This document shows, piece after piece, positions 1 through 10,108 of a DNA stretch of 64,000 nucleotides (positions are counted from its first letter, which is position 1; each line of letters starts with the position of its first letter). The notes under the pieces were generated by a model that was not told where the DNA came from, ran no database searches, and saw only the letters and a program-made list of their open reading frames with translations. Location of the stretch: assembly GCF_963422355.1 (NCBI RefSeq), contig NC_085085.1, positions 9,745,306 through 9,809,305 of the forward strand. Direction: 5' to 3'. The position numbers and the translations under genes were made by a program. The stretch comes from Corticium candelabrum (taxonomy: Eukaryota > Porifera > Homoscleromorpha > Homosclerophorida > Plakinidae).

Positions 1-214
1 TTATGGCGAGTCCACTACGTTTTGATTGTGATCCTCCCGTTCTTGAATGCAGTCAGACGCAGACAGCGGCATGGGCTAAAGAAAACTTTTCTTTGGACGT
101 TGCAGATGCGTTTACAGGTAATATGAGAAGCATGAACGTGCGCGGATGGCGCGGCGCGGCGCGTGCATGTAAATTTACGAAACCCAACACGCTCGTAGCC
201 AGGGCAAATGATAT

Positions 215-903
215 TTGATGCATAGTAACTCAATGCCATCTAATACGTGTTTAGAACAAGCGATAGCAGGTGAGGATCTTCTGGAACTGGCTCGATCTCA
301 CTATACTACAGTAGAGCAACTGAGAGAATGTGGGTTGAAGACTGTTAGTCAACAACTTAAGTTACGCAGGCTTCTCTCACAGCACGATGCTCTACCAGCA
401 GCTGCATCGCCGGACACTTCTCTAAGCACGTCTGTTTCCGCGGCCGGAACAGGAAGTCGACCGGATATACAAATTAACGCCGGCACTGGCTCTGTAGACA
501 AAAAAAGCTGACTGTGAAAGAACTTGGTACCCTTAATCATAGTGCCAGAAAAACATATATTGCAATGTAATATGTTTTCAACATTAGCTGAAACTTCTTA
601 TCGTAAAGCACATGCAATCTTACGTTCAGAAGAAGTTCTGTAACTCAGGAAGTCCTGAAAGCTTGGCCAGGAAACACTCTTCCCAACTTTAAGAAATCTT
701 CTGAATCATTGCAAAAACTGAAAAAGCTTACAGATACGTTGGTGCCTATGTATTCGTATCCTCACGCTGGGTTTGGGCCAAATGCAATTAGACATCATAT
801 TATCGACACGCTCAACGAGAGGAGGAGAGTGAGAAAAGGCATTGACTTCACCAATCCAGTATATTTTACCGTTGATTTAGATTGTAAAACATACGTCTAT
901 TAA
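215..903 (+). pseudogene. Unrecognised multi-exon candidate with SAM-like helical segment
   Basis: I do not recognise this gene. An open frame at 215-511 contains a short leucine-rich helical stretch (ELARSHYTTVEQLRECGLKT, then KLRRLL) that resembles the second half of a SAM domain, followed by a Ser/Pro/Ala-rich tail. A second frame opens after a plausible splice acceptor (CTCAG, about 651) and encodes a lysine-rich peptide with the pattern PNFKKSSESLQKLKKL, then LNERRRVRKG, ending near a possible donor at about 856. A third short frame at 934-1130 is Gln/Glu-rich and ends at a possible GTAAAT donor. The pieces could be exons of one gene or of an old repeat. The SAM assignment is weak and no catalytic motif is visible. 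Confidence 0.3.
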
Positions 904-1606
904 ATGCAGTATGGGTTGTAGGATGGGCGTAAGGTGAAACGGTCTTCGAATTCTGCCACTGGAGAAGCCAATGATAAGTCTTTGCAGCTGTCAGACAAAC
1001 AGACGCTACCTGAACCTTCACAAGAACCACAACAGTCTATGCAGCATCAACCTCAAGAGCAAGATGCACAATCCATATTATGCATTGCCACAAGACAACG
1101 AAATGAAGAGACCGTTTCACCTTCTGTTGGAGGTAAATCATCACCTTAAATTATTTTGGTCAGGTTAGAGACTTGTCTTTTCTGCATGTGTATCTATAGC
1201 CAATGCTCACCTTTTCTATTCCAATCTGGTAAACATTGGTTTGGGATCAATTTGTGGACAAGCAGGAAACATGTGCCATGGGAGAATTGTCCTTCAGGAC
1301 ATTTGAAAGTTCACGTAAAGTCTCTTTGTGGGAGTGAACCAACAGTGCCGTACCCATGGAGAGACCATCTACTGGTTCACTGAACCAGTGACGGCACATT
1401 CTTATTAAATATGGCCTCTAAAGCTTGTAAAAGAAGCAGAGGACATCACTTCAGGTATATGTTTATGTATGTCTGTACATACAAGCAGAGTACCATGTAC
1501 AACCTGTCTTTACATCTATATATCAATTGTGTGCTATGACGTGTCGTAATTGCACTTGCAACTGGTCTTTCTTATCAAATAGTCGTAGCAAAAATTAGCA
1601 TGAGAA

Positions 1607-1612
1607 TGTGGT

Positions 1613-1703
<91 letters not shown>
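1607..1703. repeat. (TG)n microsatellite
   Basis: Almost uninterrupted GT dinucleotides run for about 95 bases. Reading frames inside it (Cys-Val or His-Thr repeats) are artefacts of the repeat. Confidence 0.95.
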
Positions 1704-1827
1704 GATCAGAATAAAGCTGCATGCTTGAAAATCAAGAAGTCTTAATTAAATAGGTCTTGAATGTGAAGAATTCCAAGATATAGTATTTTATGTGTGACTA
1801 CATAATGTATATTCTTTTGATTGGCAG

Positions 1828-2101
1828 ATTTTGGTAGAGACAACCATGATGAACCTACAGCTGTCAATTCCGGCCCTGGATTTAAAGAACTTGTTGTCAT
1901 GGTTGGGTTCCAGGTTACCAGGATAAAGATATCAACAGAAGCCAGCTTGTAAGTGCCTGCAGAAGTCTCAACCTGCACATGGGAGTCGACAAGTCAAAGT
2001 CAAAACCGATTCTTCTTGTTGCTGATGCCATGCTCAAAGATGGAATTGTGATCATATCAAATGGCAAGACTGACTTTAGTTCTGTAACAAGGAATGACCT
2101 G
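1828..2101 (+). other. Possible exon(s), unrecognised
   Basis: After a TTGGCAG acceptor, a frame encodes a Gly/Asp-rich peptide (FGRDNHDEPTAVNSGPGF...). After a one-base change of phase it continues as a hydrophobic segment containing KPILLVADAMLKDGIVII, and stops at a possible GTAAAA donor. The composition looks protein-like, but I can assign no family. It may belong with the fragments at 215-1130. Nothing else gene-like is seen between 1131 and 3257 apart from repeats. Confidence 0.2.
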
Positions 2102-2235
2102 GTAAAAGCAAAAACGTTTTAGATTGGTAGTTAAATTGTTCAAGTGACACGTGTTTCTATAATTTGATCTGTATGGTACAGGTGTGATGTATTTAGGATT
2201 ATTAGCGTGTGTCTGCAGCTAGTACGTATACTATA

Positions 2236-2237
<2 letters not shown>

Positions 2238-2317
<80 letters not shown>

Positions 2318-2460
2318 GTAGTGTGTGGTGGTGTGTGGTGGTGGTGTGTGGTGGTGGTGTGTGGTGTGTGGTGGTGTGTGTTGTGGTGTGTGCGGTGGTG
2401 GTGTGTGGTGATGTGTGGTGGTGTGTGTGTGGTGGTGGTGGTGGTGGTGGTGGTGGTGGT

Positions 2461-2516
<56 letters not shown>
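2238..2516. repeat. Compound TG / TGG microsatellite
   Basis: About 70 bases of (TG)n pass into an irregular mixture of GTG and GTGG blocks, a pure (TGG)n run near 2430-2463, and another (TG)n run of about 50 bases. Both strands stay open through it, producing spurious reading frames of 100-136 codons with no biological meaning. Confidence 0.95.
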
Positions 2517-2519
<3 letters not shown>

Positions 2520-2888
2520 ACAAATGTTTCCATAAACATACTACAAACACTGTTCATGGAAAATGCAGACTCCATTCATAAACAAGCTATAGGATTTAAT
2601 AATGGAATTTCATTTTCCATCCATAGGAAAACAAATATTTCCATAAACGTAAGTCTCTCAATTATTAATGTAATTCATACAAATACTGTTAGTGAAAAAT
2701 GCATATACCATTCATAGACAAGCTATGCTTCAATAATAGAATTTCATTTTCCATCCATGGAAACAAATATTTCCATAAAATACGTCTCTCAACCATTAAT
2801 GTAATTCATACAAATACTGTTACTGGAAAATGCATATACCATTCATAGACAAGCTATGTTTCAATAATGAAATTTCATTTCAATCCAT
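2517..2888. repeat. Three-copy tandem repeat, unit about 130 bp
   Basis: Three head-to-tail units each start with GGAAAACAAATATTTCCATAA or a close variant, and each includes CATATACCATTCATAGACAAG and AATTTCATTTTCCATCCA. Units 2 (about 2627-2758) and 3 (about 2759-2888) are closely similar. Unit 1 (2517-2626) lacks about 25 bases in its middle. The array begins exactly at the end of the TG microsatellite. Short palindromic ATGGAAA/TTTCCAT words continue to about 3060 without clear periodicity. No coding capacity is seen. Confidence 0.8.
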
Positions 2889-3257
2889 GGAAATTAGGTA
2901 ATGGAAAAAGCATATTCCATTTTATAGAATTCACGAATAGAAAACCGTTATGGTGATTCCATTTTCCATGAATGATATGTGTTTAGAGATTCATTGATGG
3001 CATTTATCCATGGAATATGCTGTACTTTCCATTAATATTCCCATGAATGGAATTTTGACATCTTTTCCCTGTGGCCTCGTGATTCATAACTGCGAAACTT
3101 CCTGGGTCTGATGAGTCTGGTCGTTTAGTACAGGGTCACGTACCTTTTAGCCTGTGAGTCATACCTGCGCTAACCGTAACAACTTCATTGGTCTAGGAAC
3201 TATGGAACGCTAAAGTAGGGTCAATTCTTACCGCCAATACAACATACGTCACCTTGA

Positions 3258-3373
3258 TGTGGTACACACGGCGATTGCAGGTAAAAAGACTTATGTCTTA
3301 TAAGTAAGCGATGTGTTATATAATCAATGATATGCTAACGTGCGCTAAGACGTAAAACTATTATATTACTACA
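3258..3373 (-). repeat. Gypsy-1 3' LTR
   Basis: This is the left copy of the ~116-bp repeat. It is shared with 5892-6006 with a handful of substitutions, for example ATAATCAATGATATGC against ATAACCACTGTTATGC. The internal side is the polypurine tract at about 3374-3395 (read on the minus strand). Confidence 0.8.
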
Positions 3374-3582
3374 TTACCTCACTCCCCCTCAGACGAAGGG
3401 CTAAAGTCCGATTCTACAATACAATCATTCAGATATTGTGGGCGAGATCTTTGACGTTGAGATCTTCTAAGTACTTGCGGAGCTTCAGTACTTGAGTTAG
3501 AATCTGCTTCAACGAGATCAGGTAACTCTTCCGGAAAATCCTTGGAGTCTGTGGAAATATCTGAGAGAATCTCTTTGTTGGT

Positions 3583-4869
3583 TTACATTTGTTTTAGTAT
3601 CCAAAAGATCCCTTGTTGGTTTACATCTGTTCTAATATTTTTAAAACGCAAGTTACGATGTACATATGGTTTTATTCTATCATGATGGAGAGTCACATCC
3701 TTCCTCCCATATGGTCGACGAACCTTGTATACTACGTCGGATATCTTTTTAACAACTTTATAAGGTCCCATCCCTCGTGGACAGAAAGAACGAGATACTT
3801 GTTTTCCTCCACTAGGACGTGTAATCCACACTAGATCTCCAACACTGTATGGGGTAAAGTGCAACTTTGATTTGCTCTGTTCTCCAACTAACATAGATGT
3901 CAAAGGTGCTACAAATGTAGCATACCGTGGAATAAATCGATGATAAAAACCAGTGATGCCCAAGAAAATCTTCACCTCCTTGACAGTAGTGGGTGTAGGT
4001 ATTCTTTCAATAGCAGTAACCTTCTCCAGATCAGGATTAATTCCTTCTGCACTAATATGAAATCCACAGAATATTGCCTGAGTTGTAACAAATTGACGTT
4101 TCTTCGCATTAAGTCGAAGTACGTGTTTGTGAAGAGTTGTAAATGCTTGTTCCAACCGATCCAAATGTAATCGAAATGTATCTGAAACTATACAGAGATT
4201 ATCCATATAGAGGACTAGCTGAATTGGTGTTAGGTGTCCCAGACCTAGTGACATCATTCGACAAAACGTTGCTGGAGCTCCCTCCAACCCAAAGGGCATT
4301 CTGTTGAATACATACAATCCTGAAGGTGTCCGGAACGCTCTCTTTTTCTTATCCTTTTCCACGATTGGCACTTGAAAATATCCTCTTGCCAAGTGCAAGA
4401 TGTTAAAAAATTTCGCTCCTGATAGTGACTCAATCACCTCTTGAAGATTCCCAGTTGGTATTGCGGTGTCTTTAGTTTTACCATTTAACTGTCTGTAGTC
4501 TACGCATAAACGAAGACTCCCATCACTCTTTCTAACTGGACATATAGGTGCCGCATATCCAGAAGTAGATGGTCGAATTATCCCATCTCGCCGTAATCGT
4601 CTCACCTCATCTTCAACCTAAGCTTTCCATCTTGTAGGTAGACGACGAGGGCGGCAAGCTATTGGAGTTTTGGTAGTAAACGGAATCGTATGTTCAACAT
4701 CCACATCCACTGAATACCCTTCATTGCCTGGATAAGCGAACACGTCTCGATGACGTTTTAGAAGATTCTCAAATTGTTGTTTCTCATCAGAGCTCAATGA
4801 CTCACCCAGATCTATGTCAACCATTGGGTTGTAAATATCAGTACTCTTTCCAACTGGTCTTCGATCCAC
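3583..4869 (-). pseudogene. Gypsy-1 reverse transcriptase fused to integrase C-terminus
   Basis: One frame covers 4869 to 3583, interrupted by a single in-frame TAG at 4620-4618. The N-terminal part carries the classical Gypsy RT sequence: RRDGIIRPSTSGYAAP, LCVDYRQLN, MPFGLEGAPATF, and the palm motif VLYMDNLCIVS, where the second catalytic Asp is Asn. RT continues through the thumb (GITGFYHRFIPRYATF). Then, around 3870, it jumps directly to YSVGDLVWITRPSGG...GPYKVVKKISDVVYKV, the SH3-like C-terminal domain of integrase. RNase H, the H2C2 zinc finger and the DDE core are therefore deleted in frame. The protein cannot be a functional polymerase because of the YMDN change. Confidence 0.85.
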
Positions 4870-4954
4870 CCATCCAACGCAGTTGCTTCAGTAAATTCCG
4901 CCAAACTCTGTGCTTTATCTATTACTACAGGTTCTGTGCAGACGTTCATAACTC

Positions 4955-5660
4955 TCACCGGCACATCTCCCCTTTTCCTCCAACACAATAGGTAGCACAT
5001 CCCAAAAGTCCTGAACGTTCACATAACTCATCCACTACTTCCACAACTCCTGTCCATTCACTAGTAACATTGGAGTGTATATTTCCCCAAATGGTGGTTT
5101 CTTGGCCAGGCCCGAATAGTACACTGCTTGGCGAATACACCCGACCAAACTTCAATAAATGCACTTCAGACCTTGTTGGTTCTGATTTGACTGGTTGTTG
5201 GAATGTTGTCACTTCTTCCCCTTTCAAGAACAACTTTCTATTAGCGACATCTATCTGAACCTCAAGGGTCGACAGAACATCAGTGCCCAAAACCATACAA
5301 TCAATTCCTTTCACAACGTAAAATGAACTGTATGCCTTTCGAGATCCCAACTGAAACGACGTAACTACAGTTCCCTCACACTGTAAGGTAGTACCGTCAA
5401 CCATTATTAGTTGGCGAACAATATTCCTTCTAACTGTCATGTTGTTCATCTGTACAACATCAAGTGGTATCAAGCTGATGTCTGCTTCTGTATCCACCAA
5501 AAAAGAAAGAGGTTGCTGGTCAATATTAGCGGTAACCATAATTAGACCGTGAAGAGCCGTGGCTAAATTAGTGATCTGACCTCCTCTCTTTGATGCAGGA
5601 GATGTAGCAGTACAGTTTCGGGCAACATGCCCCAGTCTCAAACATCGATGACAATCGTGA
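4955..5660 (-). pseudogene. Gypsy-1 zinc knuckle and aspartic protease
   Basis: The frame opens with a CCHC knuckle, CHRCLRLGHVARNC, typical of nucleocapsid. About 35 residues later comes the retropepsin-like active site. It reads LVDTEADISLI, with Glu in place of the Gly of the D-T/S-G triad, which should inactivate it. The flap and VLGTDVL segments are recognisable. The frame ends in a frameshift near 4985; the continuation (VRVMNVCTEPVVI...) lies in another frame at 4812-5000. A further shift occurs near 4870 before the polymerase. Confidence 0.7.
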
Positions 5661-5865
5661 AAATGAGGATAACATCAAAATCTTGCTTTTTCTCAATGTC
5701 CAGACGTCGGTAGTTCTCAAAGGCCGCCCCTTCTAATCGGAATGTTAGCGCGAGTGCCTTCCTCTCTCCCTCAAAACCTTTAAGTGCTGTCCAGACGGTG
5801 ATACGGCCTAGAAGGGAAAGTAAATTTCCAGTTCCATCGAAAACCTGAGGCGAATCACGTTGCAT
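5638..5865 (-). pseudogene. Gypsy-1 gag remnant
   Basis: A 75-codon open stretch begins near the primer site (MQRDSPQVFDGTGNLL...) and has the Trp/Arg/Glu-rich helical character of a Gypsy gag N-terminus (WTALKGFEGERKALAL, FENYRRLD). It runs out of frame just before the zinc knuckle, and most of the capsid region is absent, so gag is both shortened and frameshifted. Confidence 0.55.
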
Positions 5866-5870
5866 TCTAA

Positions 5871-5889
5871 AATCCCACTCCTGCCACCA
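5871..5889 (-). promoter_or_regulatory. Primer-binding site, tRNA-Leu type
   Basis: The minus strand reads TGGTGGCAGGAGTGGGATT immediately next to the LTR. Its complement, AATCCCACTCCTGCCACCA, has the form of the 3' end of a eukaryotic tRNA-Leu including CCA. This is where reverse transcription of Gypsy-1 would be primed. Confidence 0.75.
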
Positions 5890-5891
5890 AA

Positions 5892-6006
5892 GTGGTACAC
5901 ACGGCGATTGCAGGTAAAAAGACTGATGTATTATAAGTAAGCGATGTGTTATATAACCACTGTTATGCTAACGTGCGCTAAGACGTAAAACTATTATATT
6001 ACTACA
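5892..6006 (-). repeat. Gypsy-1 5' LTR
   Basis: This is the right copy of the LTR. On the minus strand it ends GTGTGTACCAC and is followed directly by the primer-binding site. An extra CTACA at 6007-6011 may be part of this copy. Confidence 0.8.
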
Positions 6007-6604
6007 CTACATTGACCATTTGAACGGCATTCGCATCCGCGCTAGCTTGCCATCTGAATCTCAGGCTCCTAGTACCCTTGTATGAGGGAATGACCTACTG
6101 TTACTTTTCAATTTCCTCAGTCTCTCTACTGTACCCTTCTAGTAGCGAACTACATGATCTGCTACACTCTACGGTGAAACAATGCGCATGCACCACGTAT
6201 GACGTCTCAGCTTCACGGCGTGTCGAGTGACATAATAGCTAGTCATCACCCGAGGCAGGCGCGTGCTACGCGTGCTAAAGAGACGACGTCAGGCGTTAGT
6301 CACTCCTTTTCCGTTCTCAATTATCTGCCGGATTTGAACAGACCCTCTTTCGCGTGCGGGCACCGCCCCTCTTCGCTCCTCGCGCACGGGTTAAGAGGGG
6401 CTGTGCAAGAGACTAGGGTATAACGTATTCGCATACAATTCCTTCCTGTACACGAAACTGGTTACGTATGGACAAAAGCCACTGGATCACACATGGAAAT
6501 GGAAGAAGGTATTTTGCTTGGAATTGAGTGTAACATGACGAGCAGATAACGGAATAATTGGATGGCACATTTTATATCTCTAATGAACCTTTCTTTTTTT
6601 CTAG

Positions 6605-7281
6605 AATGTCAATCTATTTCAATATCACACAGTGGTAATACCTATCCATCTTCCAGGCCATTGGACTGTAATGGTAGCCGTGTTCCTGACTGCAACAATG
6701 CAATCAAATGTAACTGTATATTTCTTTTCTTCGGAAGGGATTCGGACACAGTTCACAAGGAAATAAGATACCTAGATTCTCTGAATCCAAGTGGAAGGGA
6801 TATATGTGTTGTAGCTCATATTCAGCAAAATATTGTCAATTTTAAAATAATAATTGCTATCACTGACAAGCCTATTGATTTACAGAAAATTTATCAAAAT
6901 GAAAGGTCAGAGATGTTGTGTGACAGCGACAGAAAACTGGCCTTGTATTGTTGGAAGTGACATATTGGTATGGTGACTTATTTAGAAAATGAATTTGTAA
7001 CAATTGCTGATTTTATTTGTGCCTTTTGACAGAGTTTTCCTCGACAAACTAATGGGTCAGGCTGTGGAGTGTTTATTTGCTTGGTATGACATCATGGTAG
7101 CTATTGGTGCTTTTCATCATCGTTCTGTTACTGCAGCACGCTCTATATGAAATGCTAACATTACCGCACAACTACACCCAAGTTCTCATGGCAAGCTTAA
7201 CTAATTTGCTCCTTATAGTCACAGATGGCATTAGCCAGAGCATGCATTGACTTGACACTTTGCAAGAACAAGAAAATGTAA
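6605..7281 (+). CDS. Ulp1/SENP-type (C48) cysteine protease, spliced
   Basis: The catalytic core of a ubiquitin-like protein protease can be pieced together from short exons. After the acceptor TTTTTTTCTAG (to 6604) one frame reads VIPIHLPGHWTVMVA, with the catalytic His at 6659-6661. A GT donor at 6680 and an acceptor ending at 6759 lead to EIRYLDSLNPSGRD, with the catalytic Asp at 6775-6777. After the acceptor at 7032, a 51-bp exon encodes SFPRQTNGSGCGVFICL, with the Gln (7045-7047) and nucleophile Cys (7063-7065) of the family, then a GTATGA donor. A final exon from 7225 may end at TAA 7279-7281. Known family members remove SUMO-like modifiers; similar proteases are also carried by some DNA transposons. 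The N-terminal exons were not found, so the gene may be partial. Confidence 0.6.
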
Positions 7282-8118
7282 GATAAGAGCCTGATCGAAA
7301 ATTTTCAAGTACATTGTAATACAGCTAACATTGGATCAATTCTAGGCCACAGAAACATCTAGTCACTGCAACTGATGACAGTAATTATACCTGTGCTAAT
7401 GACAGCAAGTGTAACGATGATGTGCAGGAAGATGTACGTATAATGCACTAAATACTTTACATAGATGTTATTTGTACTTATACGGGGCAGAAATGAAATG
7501 ACATCCAAATCAGATATAAAACATTTTGGATGTCATTAAATTAATGCATTTTGTACTTTAGATGATTTAGAAATAGTTGAGGAACGTACAAGTGCTCTCT
7601 AACATACTGATACCAATAGCCGAGGGTGCAACATCATTTATAAAGTAGAAGTGATCGAACTGCTAACTGTATTATTTGCTCTGCCAATATAGTCGTGAAA
7701 TACATACTGCCATACAAACTAACAGTAAGGAGGAAGAAGAGCAACAATCGGAAAAGGAATTATATAGTAAGTTGAGCAGAGGCACTGTGTGTTCATGTGT
7801 GGATGTTCGAATATTGTTGTCGCAAAGTGATCTAAGGTGTACACTCTTTATTTGTAAACACAAATCTCAATAGTGTTCTTGCAGCTATTAATTGCACTAC
7901 CAAGGAAATAGACACAACACTAAAAAATTGGAGTCAACAGGTCTCATCCAGACATTGTTGGACGTGTGCTCCACCCAACAACCACCCAACATATCTCGAA
8001 AAGTGACCATCGAGGAGAGCACAAGGCAGTGGTGGCACTTCACTATTGGAGCAAAGTTTCCATGGCCTATTATTAAATACTAAAATTATTTTTAAAAAAG
8101 GTACTTTCAAACCCCAGT

Positions 8119-8298
8119 AATGAAAGGTATATGGACCCGAAAGACATTGACAATTTCGATGAATTTATGGGGGAACCAGCAGACTGGATTTATTGTGTCA
8201 AATCAAGACATGCTGTCTTCCAAGTCTTGGCCTACCATCATTTAGGCACTTGGGCGACAGATGACATTGCAGCCAAGTTGAAACCGAGTCATCCCTAA
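8119..8298 (+). other. Possible exon, unrecognised
   Basis: An open stretch beginning MDPKDIDNFDEFMGEPADW and continuing RHAVFQVLAYHHLGTW has protein-like composition and follows an AG dinucleotide after a pyrimidine-containing stretch. No family is recognised. The surrounding 7282-8760 contains no other convincing coding sequence, only short open pieces such as 7676-7873 and 7892-8083. Confidence 0.2.
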
Positions 8299-8770
8299 AA
8301 TCAATAATGACAGACAATGCTTTGTGTGGTAGACTGGCAAGTGTGTGAGTCAATGTAGCTATGGTGGTGACGTAGATACTGTAATGAAAAGATGTGACAT
8401 GTGACACATGCAACCTTTCTACACAACATGTACATATCCTGGGTAAAAGTAAAACTTGTTCTAGCAGGGTAGACCTACCACTACCCTATGCTTGCCTTGA
8501 TACTACATGTACATAAACGTGATAGTTGCACTCTAATTAATTCACTTGCATCAGCTATCCGTTCAGCCATTTACCTTTAAGCGTGTACAGTACACCTACT
8601 GGTAGTAAACTGGTTTTGGACAAGAAACGGCAACATTGGAGAGTTCAAGACTTGATCTTTGACAACCATTACAAATCTGTGCATCAGCTTGTTGATTAAC
8701 TCCACTCTTGCCTGAGACTTTCGCCCTAAAATATCATATTCGACACTATCTGCACAGACAAACAGACGAG

Positions 8771-8801
8771 CAGACTAAAACTACGCTCGCGTTTTAGTCT
8801 G
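8771..8801. other. Perfect 11-bp hairpin
   Basis: CAGACTAAAAC at 8771-8781 is followed after nine bases by its exact reverse complement GTTTTAGTCTG at 8791-8801. The loop is CG-containing. Just downstream GACCTAATCCGC occurs twice (about 8849 and 8873). This could be a small foldback element or chance. From 8802 to 9875 I see no gene. Confidence 0.5.
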
Positions 8802-9875
8802 TTGAACAATAAGAGAGCGCGCTAGTGCGCGGACCAAATATCGCCGACGGACCTAATCCGCTGCTGCGCTAGGACCTAATCCGCGAAGAGAAATGATTCC
8901 AGAGATCCGAGGTAGACGCGGTGCGCTAGCGCTGAATGTCTTCCGGTACAAGTGCGTTAGCAAGCGGACATATTACAAGAAAGATAACACTATTCTAATA
9001 CGCTTCTCAACCTTTGAGCAGCCTTTTGATGATTCGTCTCATGATGGTCGACATCTTGATTTTACGTTGTGGGGTCGTCCACCCTAATCTGGGTCTTGAT
9101 ACTAAAGTTGCCGCGTGTGCCCGGACCAAAAGTGTAGATTTCGATGTTTTGCCAGTGGATGAACGTTCAAAACGACAGGAAAATTTGTACATCTAAAACC
9201 TGCATCCAATCTGCAAAACTGTCCTATTTATCATGAATATTAATACCTGAGTCGAAGAACACGTGTGTCAGGATAAAGCTCAGTGACCTGCAACTGATGA
9301 AATGCTTGGTCATCTAGCAATTGTAAAATCGAAATCACGATTGGGCAAGCAAATCATGACTTTATTACGAAAATATATACACTGAAATTTGATATTTGTG
9401 GTCTGAAATGTGCGTGCATATTTAAATAGAGTTTAAGGTAACTAAACGCAGTCGAATTCTCCTTGCGCACACGGAGCGCGAAAAGTGTCAACAGGGATGG
9501 CAGTCCGAGGAAACTTTTCCACGCTTTGAGAGGAACAATGTGTGCTGTCTACAGCACTCCTTATATAGACAGACAAGTGCGCGGCATTCATGCTTGATCG
9601 TGCAATTGCTCTTTCTCGAATTTCCCACCCAGACCCTCCCTTAAGACTCCTTGTCAAACGGGTCTCCTTCATTTTCTTCTACACTTCATGTGAAAGGTTG
9701 AGTGCATGGGCCGGACTCCGACGATGTCCCGGGTCCTCGCCATTCACCTCACTCTGATGATCTCTGTCCGGATTCCAACCACGTTTACGTGGCCAGGCGT
9801 TTCACGGAAGACCGGTTGTGTTACAGAAACAATACGATAAGACTGCAAAATATTGAGAAGGGTAAGAATTCAGGT

Positions 9876-9972
9876 ACTGGAAACGCGCGCATATTTATGC
9901 ACCCGAAACGCGTACATATTCATACACTAAAAACCTGCACATAGTTAGGCACCGGAAACGTGTACATCTTCG
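9876..9972. repeat. 25-bp minisatellite, about 3.9 copies
   Basis: Units at 9876-9900, 9901-9925, 9926-9950 and 9951-9972 follow the pattern ACYGGAAACGYGYACATATT plus TATGC or CATAC. They are degenerate (about 70-80% alike), so the array is old. No coding meaning. Confidence 0.75.
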
Positions 9973-10063
9973 TTTAGTACTTCAGGAATGTATCAAATTA
10001 GATCTATTCTTAGGACCTCCTTCATGCAAGTCACTGTCTTTGAACGGAGATGTATTCACAAAA

Positions 10064-10065
<2 letters not shown>

Positions 10066-10108
<43 letters not shown>

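Larger units (their letters stand above)
3258..6011 (-). mobile_element. Gypsy-1: internally deleted Ty3/Gypsy LTR retrotransposon
   Basis: Two direct repeats of about 116 bp (3258-3373 and 5892-6006) bracket a minus-strand retroelement. On the minus strand the LTR starts TGTAGTAATATAATAG and is preceded by a purine-rich tract (GAGGGGGAGTGAGG). A tRNA-Leu-type primer site lies just inside the right LTR. Inside are, in order, a gag remnant, a CCHC knuckle, a damaged protease, reverse transcriptase, and the C-terminal part of integrase. RNase H and the integrase catalytic core are missing, so it cannot move without help. A possible 4-bp target duplication TTGA is found at 3254-3257 and 6012-6015 if the right LTR carries five extra bases. 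That point is uncertain. Confidence 0.85.

Noticed and set aside
2140..2581. Overlapping frames of 100-136 codons on both strands
   Set aside because: They are translations of TG/TGG microsatellites (His-Thr or Cys-Val repeats).
2517..2888. Possible CRISPR array
   Set aside because: The ~130-bp units are contiguous, with no unique spacers between them.
5868..5889. tRNA-like sequence AAAATCCCACTCCTGCCACCA
   Set aside because: It is only the 3' end of a tRNA-Leu and borders an LTR, so it is a retrotransposon primer-binding site, not a tRNA gene.
9876..9972. Possible CRISPR array
   Set aside because: Units are contiguous and degenerate with no spacers, and the genome is eukaryotic.
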